DNA from: Clostridium sp. chh4-2
Lineage (GTDB): Bacteria; Bacillota; Clostridia; Lachnospirales; Lachnospiraceae
NCBI RefSeq assembly: GCF_002899675.1
Contig: NZ_PKUU01000007.1
Location: forward strand, 62,001-126,000
Length of the DNA: 64,000 bases
Direction: 5' to 3'
Shown here piece after piece: positions 60,866-64,000 of this stretch. The position numbers and the translations under genes are program-made. The notes below the pieces were generated by a model that was not told where the DNA came from, did not search any database, and saw only the letters and a program-made list of their open reading frames with translations. Numbering within the stretch: the first letter of the stretch is position 1; each line of letters opens with the position of its first letter.

Positions 60866-62368
60866 TTACGAACCTTTTTCCCTATTTTTTATAATCTTTT
60901 GCTGCCGCAGCACAGTCATTATGATGGATACTGCACAGATTACAAGGAAAAATGCGGAAATAGGGTGTGTGAGAAAAGGCATAAAAGATCCGTTGCTGAA
61001 CATCAGCGACCTCCTGTAGTACTGTTCCAGATTGGTTCCCAGAATCATCCCCATCACCATAGGCGCTACCGGATATCCAAAATGCTTTAAAGTTAGTCCA
61101 ATCACACCAAAAATAAGCACCACATAAACATCAAACATTCTGTTATTATTTCCATAAGCCCCGATCACGCAGACAGCCAGCACCAGCGGCAGCAGAATAT
61201 GCCTTGGAACTCTCAGTATTCTGGTAAACATTCTCTTACCCGCCAGCATCAGCACCAGCATAGCTGCATTGGCCACCATAATCGCCGCAAAAATAGCATA
61301 TACCAAAGCTTTTTCTGTGGTAAACAGCAGCGGCCCCGGAGAAATTCCATGGATCATAAACGCTCCGATCAAAACTGCAGTAATTGCATCGCCCGGAATA
61401 CCCAATGCCAGCAGAGGAACTAAAGCGCCTCCTATGGTTGCGTTGTTCGCTGTTTCTGACGCTATTATTCCATCCACACAGCCTGTCCCATATTTTTCAG
61501 GATGCGGGGACTGTTTTTTCGATGTGGTATACGATATCAGGTTGGACACGCCTCCGCCTATTCCGGGAAGAATTCCAATCCCCAGCCCGATGGCCCAGGA
61601 ACGGATAAAGTTAATTCCCTGATCCTTGATATCTGTCCATCTAAGCCTTGAGTTTCCCAATTCATAATTAACCTTCGTTTCGTGCTTCAGGCCAAAAGCA
61701 TTTTTGGCCGTATCAAATACCTCTGTCACAGCGAACAAGCCGATAACAACCGGAAGTGTGGCAAAACCGCCGTCCAAAGAGGCAATACCAAAAGTAAAGC
61801 GGACTTTTCCATCAATAGGATCGCCTCCTACAAAGGAAAGAAAGATTCCCAGCATTCCTGCCATAATCCCTTTTTTTAAATTATTTCCGCTCAGTGAAGA
61901 TATCATGGTCAGCGAAAACAATATAACGGAAAAATAATCATACGGAGTAAAGCGGACCGCCACATTAGCCAGCGCCGGAGCAACAAAGAAAAGAACGCAG
62001 AAGCTTAAAAATCCGCCTAAAAAAGATGCCCAAATTCCGGTAGAAAGAGCTTTTCCGGCTTCTCCCCGCTCCGCCATGGGATTTCCGTCAAAAGTTGTGG
62101 CGATAGAAGACGGTGTTCCCGGTATTTTCAGTAAAACAGCAGAAACCAGCCCGCCTGAAATCCCCCCGATATAAAGTCCCACCAGCAAACACATGGCCGA
62201 TGTGCTGTTCATCGCATAAGTTGCCGGCAGACAAAGAGCCACTGCCATCGTCGCAGTCAAGCCCGGGACTGAGCCGAATATAATCCCCAAAGCCGTTCCC
62301 CCAATTATAAGAAGCAGGTTTCCCGCAGTAAAAACGGCCTGGAGTCCATTTAAAATTAATTCCATCAT
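60866..62368 (-). CDS. tctA: tripartite tricarboxylate transporter large permease (TctA)
   Basis: The 500-residue membrane protein has about eleven or twelve hydrophobic segments and the TctA hallmarks: IIFGSVPGLTATMAVALCLP near the N-terminus, KIPGTPSSIATTFDGNPMAE, and AIGLGIGILPGIGGGVSNLI followed by PGDAITAVLIGAFMIHGISPGP. It is the main transport subunit and works with TctB and a TctC binding protein. It lies 24 bases after tctB. Its substrate is not fixed; the sulfatase next door suggests a sulfated organic acid. Confidence 0.93.
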   Translation of the reverse strand: MMELILNGLQAVFTAGNLLLIIGGTALGIIFGSVPGLTATMAVALCLPATYAMNSTSAMCLLVGLYIGGISGGLVSAVLLKIPGTPSSIATTFDGNPMAERGEAGKALSTGIWASFLGGFLSFCVLFFVAPALANVAVRFTPYDYFSVILFSLTMISSLSGNNLKKGIMAGMLGIFLSFVGGDPIDGKVRFTFGIASLDGGFATLPVVIGLFAVTEVFDTAKNAFGLKHETKVNYELGNSRLRWTDIKDQGINFIRSWAIGLGIGILPGIGGGVSNLISYTTSKKQSPHPEKYGTGCVDGIIASETANNATIGGALVPLLALGIPGDAITAVLIGAFMIHGISPGPLLFTTEKALVYAIFAAIMVANAAMLVLMLAGKRMFTRILRVPRHILLPLVLAVCVIGAYGNNNRMFDVYVVLIFGVIGLTLKHFGYPVAPMVMGMILGTNLEQYYRRSLMFSNGSFMPFLTHPISAFFLVICAVSIIMTVLRQQKIIKNREKGS

Positions 62369-62392
62369 CTACCTCTGCTTTCCCAACCTGTC

Positions 62393-62896
62393 TCATGGAT
62401 TCCATCCAAGCACTCCCGCAGGAAGCAGAACATCAAAAAATGTCCGGAATCCATAAAATAACGCAGGAGAAATGATACAGGCAATCAATAAAAACAACCA
62501 GATCTTTTTTGTGTCAAAACAGGAAAGTATAAACATCTGCAGGCACAGATACACCGCAGTGGTAATCACAAATCCAATAGCCCTTATGGTTACGACATAG
62601 ATTACCAGAAGAAGAAATGTCATAAGTTCCGGCAGCCGTTCTTTTGAGAACAAACTGCCTTGCTCCAAGGTTTCCCTGCCAATTTCCTGCCGTTTCACCT
62701 CTTTCACACCATCCATAAGAATTAATGATGCCAGCACAAATATAACAATGGTCACAATTCTTGGAACTACCGCTGGATTTCCATAAGTACTGATGGATGA
62801 TTTTCCAAATGCACTGGTAGAGCAAAAGGCCCAGATGGAAAATACAACCAGAAAAATCCCTGAGGCCGCATCTTTATTTTTTAAAAATCTCATCAT
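62393..62896 (-). CDS. tctB: tripartite tricarboxylate transporter small permease (TctB)
   Basis: The 167-residue protein has four hydrophobic helices and the N-terminal DAASGIFLVVFSIWAF and IVTIVIFVLASLILMDGV segments, and ends FGFRTFFDVLLPAG-like (here YGFRTFFDVLLPAGVLG), which is typical of TctB. It accompanies TctA and the TctC binding protein in the usual order C-B-A. Confidence 0.88.
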   Translation of the reverse strand: MMRFLKNKDAASGIFLVVFSIWAFCSTSAFGKSSISTYGNPAVVPRIVTIVIFVLASLILMDGVKEVKRQEIGRETLEQGSLFSKERLPELMTFLLLVIYVVTIRAIGFVITTAVYLCLQMFILSCFDTKKIWLFLLIACIISPALFYGFRTFFDVLLPAGVLGWNP

Positions 62897-62923
62897 CCAT
62901 TCCTTTCTTTTTCAGATCTTCTC

Positions 62924-63931
62924 TTATTTGAAAATATCCGAATACTTGTTAAAGTCCTCATATACTCCCCGCATATAATCGATAGATTCCTCAGGATTCA
63001 TATATTTTAACGTGATATAGTAATCATCATAGAATTTCTTCTGTGCTTCTTCGTCGGAACACACCTTTTCCATAGCTGTCGAAAAGGCTGATACAACCTC
63101 TTTCGGAGTATCTTTTGGAAATGCGTAATAATAAAATTTTGTGTTCAGGCAGTCCGCTTCATATCCCAATTCCTTTACTGTCGGCACATCCGGAAATAAC
63201 GGATGTCTCTGTTCGGCAAACACCGCTAAAGGCTTAAAATCTCCTGATTCCAGATAAGATTTTGCAGAAACATAATAACCTGCGTAAGTTGCCACCTGGT
63301 TGCTGAGCAAGGCCGCCGCATCCTCGGTAGCCGAACCAAAATCAACGAGATTGAAATCAACGTCTGCCAGTCTTTCTATAATGGCCGCGCTTAAATGTGA
63401 CATATTGCCCGTTCCTGACAGCGCAATATTTACTTTCCCTGGATTCTTTCTGGCATCTTCTATCACGTCGCCCAAATCATTATAATCTGACTTTCCATTT
63501 CCCAGCCATATGTAGCAGTCATCCTGCATTGCAATACCAGCAACTTCAAAATCATCAATGTAGGAAAAATCAGATGCCCCCGTTACCATATTCACCAGGG
63601 CCGCATATTGGTAAAATAACACCGTATATCCGTCCGGCTTGGCATTCAAAACCTCTCTGGAACCGGTAACGCCAGCCGCCCCTTTTATATTATTCACAAC
63701 TACGGATACCCCCAGTTCCTTTTCTAAATATGTGGCAAACAATCTGGCGCACAAATCCGTGTCGCCTCCGCTCCCCAGTGGTACGATCACCTGAATGGAA
63801 TATTTGGGGTAATCCGTCATTACCGTATCCACTTTTGTCTCTTCATTCTTCTTTTTCGAACATCCCCCCAGCAAACTCACCCAAAGAATACAGCTGATTA
63901 CGATACAAATCATCCTTTTGATCTTTTTCAT
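62924..63931 (-). CDS. tctC: tripartite tricarboxylate transporter substrate-binding lipoprotein (TctC)
   Basis: The 335-residue lipoprotein has a lipobox (SLLGGC, Cys24) and the TctC/BugD-type fold: YSIQVIVPLGSGGDTDLCARLF, VSVVVNNIKGAAGVTGSREVLN, AKPDGYTVLFYQYAAL and FPDVPTVKELGYEAD. It traps the substrate outside the membrane for TctAB. It is the first gene of the transporter unit, and its start is about 33 bases from a set of CTTGTA repeats. No local regulator is visible; one may lie beyond the right edge. Confidence 0.92.
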   Translation of the reverse strand: MKKIKRMICIVISCILWVSLLGGCSKKKNEETKVDTVMTDYPKYSIQVIVPLGSGGDTDLCARLFATYLEKELGVSVVVNNIKGAAGVTGSREVLNAKPDGYTVLFYQYAALVNMVTGASDFSYIDDFEVAGIAMQDDCYIWLGNGKSDYNDLGDVIEDARKNPGKVNIALSGTGNMSHLSAAIIERLADVDFNLVDFGSATEDAAALLSNQVATYAGYYVSAKSYLESGDFKPLAVFAEQRHPLFPDVPTVKELGYEADCLNTKFYYYAFPKDTPKEVVSAFSTAMEKVCSDEEAQKKFYDDYYITLKYMNPEESIDYMRGVYEDFNKYSDIFK

Positions 63932-63964
63932 ATGAAAACTGCCCTCCTTCTACTTACTCGTCAC

Positions 63965-63992
63965 CTTGTACCCAGCTTGTATCTCACTTGTA
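63965..63992 (-). promoter_or_regulatory. three CTTGTA repeats at 11-bp spacing upstream of tctC
   Basis: CTTGTA occurs at 63965-63970, 63976-63981 and 63987-63992, with exactly 11 bases between starts. On the minus strand these read TACAAG and lie 34-62 bases upstream of the tctC start. Such helical-phase repeats are typical of transcription-factor binding. The window ends soon after, so further copies may exist. Confidence 0.5.
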
Positions 63993-64000
63993 TCCAAGCT

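Noticed and set aside
1..64000. CRISPR array, tRNA or rRNA genes, insertion sequences
   Set aside because: No regularly spaced repeats, cloverleaf sequences, rRNA segments or transposase frames were seen in reading the window.

Overview
The window reads like a chromosome segment of a low-to-mid GC Clostridia bacterium, most likely a gut Lachnospiraceae. This rests on protein similarity that I recognise (glgB, PhoP/PhoR-Pst, VanW/G5 proteins, a DUF4080 radical SAM protein, a riboflavin ECF S component behind an FMN riboswitch), on Gram-positive ribosome binding sites and sigma-A-type promoters, and on the absence of outer-membrane genes. No rRNA, tRNA, CRISPR array, transposase or integrase was seen. 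The genus cannot be named from sequence reading alone.

Layout. 1-4.7 kb: an MscS channel (cut by the window edge) coupled to glgB, a DUF3810 membrane protein and signal peptidase I. 4.7-11.5 kb: a complete phosphate operon on the minus strand (pstS-C-A-B-phoU-phoB-phoR) with Pho-box-like repeats and a circularly permuted PstS. 11.6-16.8 kb: a redox operon (disulfide oxidoreductase, CcdA-TlpA fusion, VanW protein, Rrf2 regulator, thioredoxin) behind a promoter with an overlapping dyad. 17-23 kb: a sugar-acid-type cassette (rpiB and two dehydrogenases), MATE/MerR and a secreted cell-wall-binding-repeat protein. 23.5-27 kb: NdpA-like protein, aroC, lactonase. 27-32.6 kb: XRE-cupin regulator and potABCD with an inserted TPR/LRR membrane protein. 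32.6-44.7 kb: mostly housekeeping genes (trmL, aminotransferase, Lrp, VanW, exonuclease, nth, radical SAM, dCMP deaminase, Sua5, asnA, riboflavin transporter).

From 44.8 kb the window becomes accessory: an FMN riboswitch, a compact candidate type I toxin-antitoxin locus, broken small genes, a Lar-like zinc-ribbon protein, a ribose-type ABC importer with two permeases plus an amidohydrolase and a GntR regulator, a cluster of DnaA-box-like repeats, a LacI/epimerase/RpiB-like cassette, a membrane-anchored MutS-like ATPase, and a sulfatase joined to a tripartite tricarboxylate transporter (tctCBA).

The signals least explained by ordinary annotation are the toxin-antitoxin locus at about 45.15-45.47 kb (a 26-residue hydrophobic peptide, a convergent antisense promoter and a shared two-way terminator), a 284-bp near-palindrome upstream of asnA whose core recurs as a half element at 23.4 kb, and two further long inverted repeats at 16.8 and 24.6 kb.
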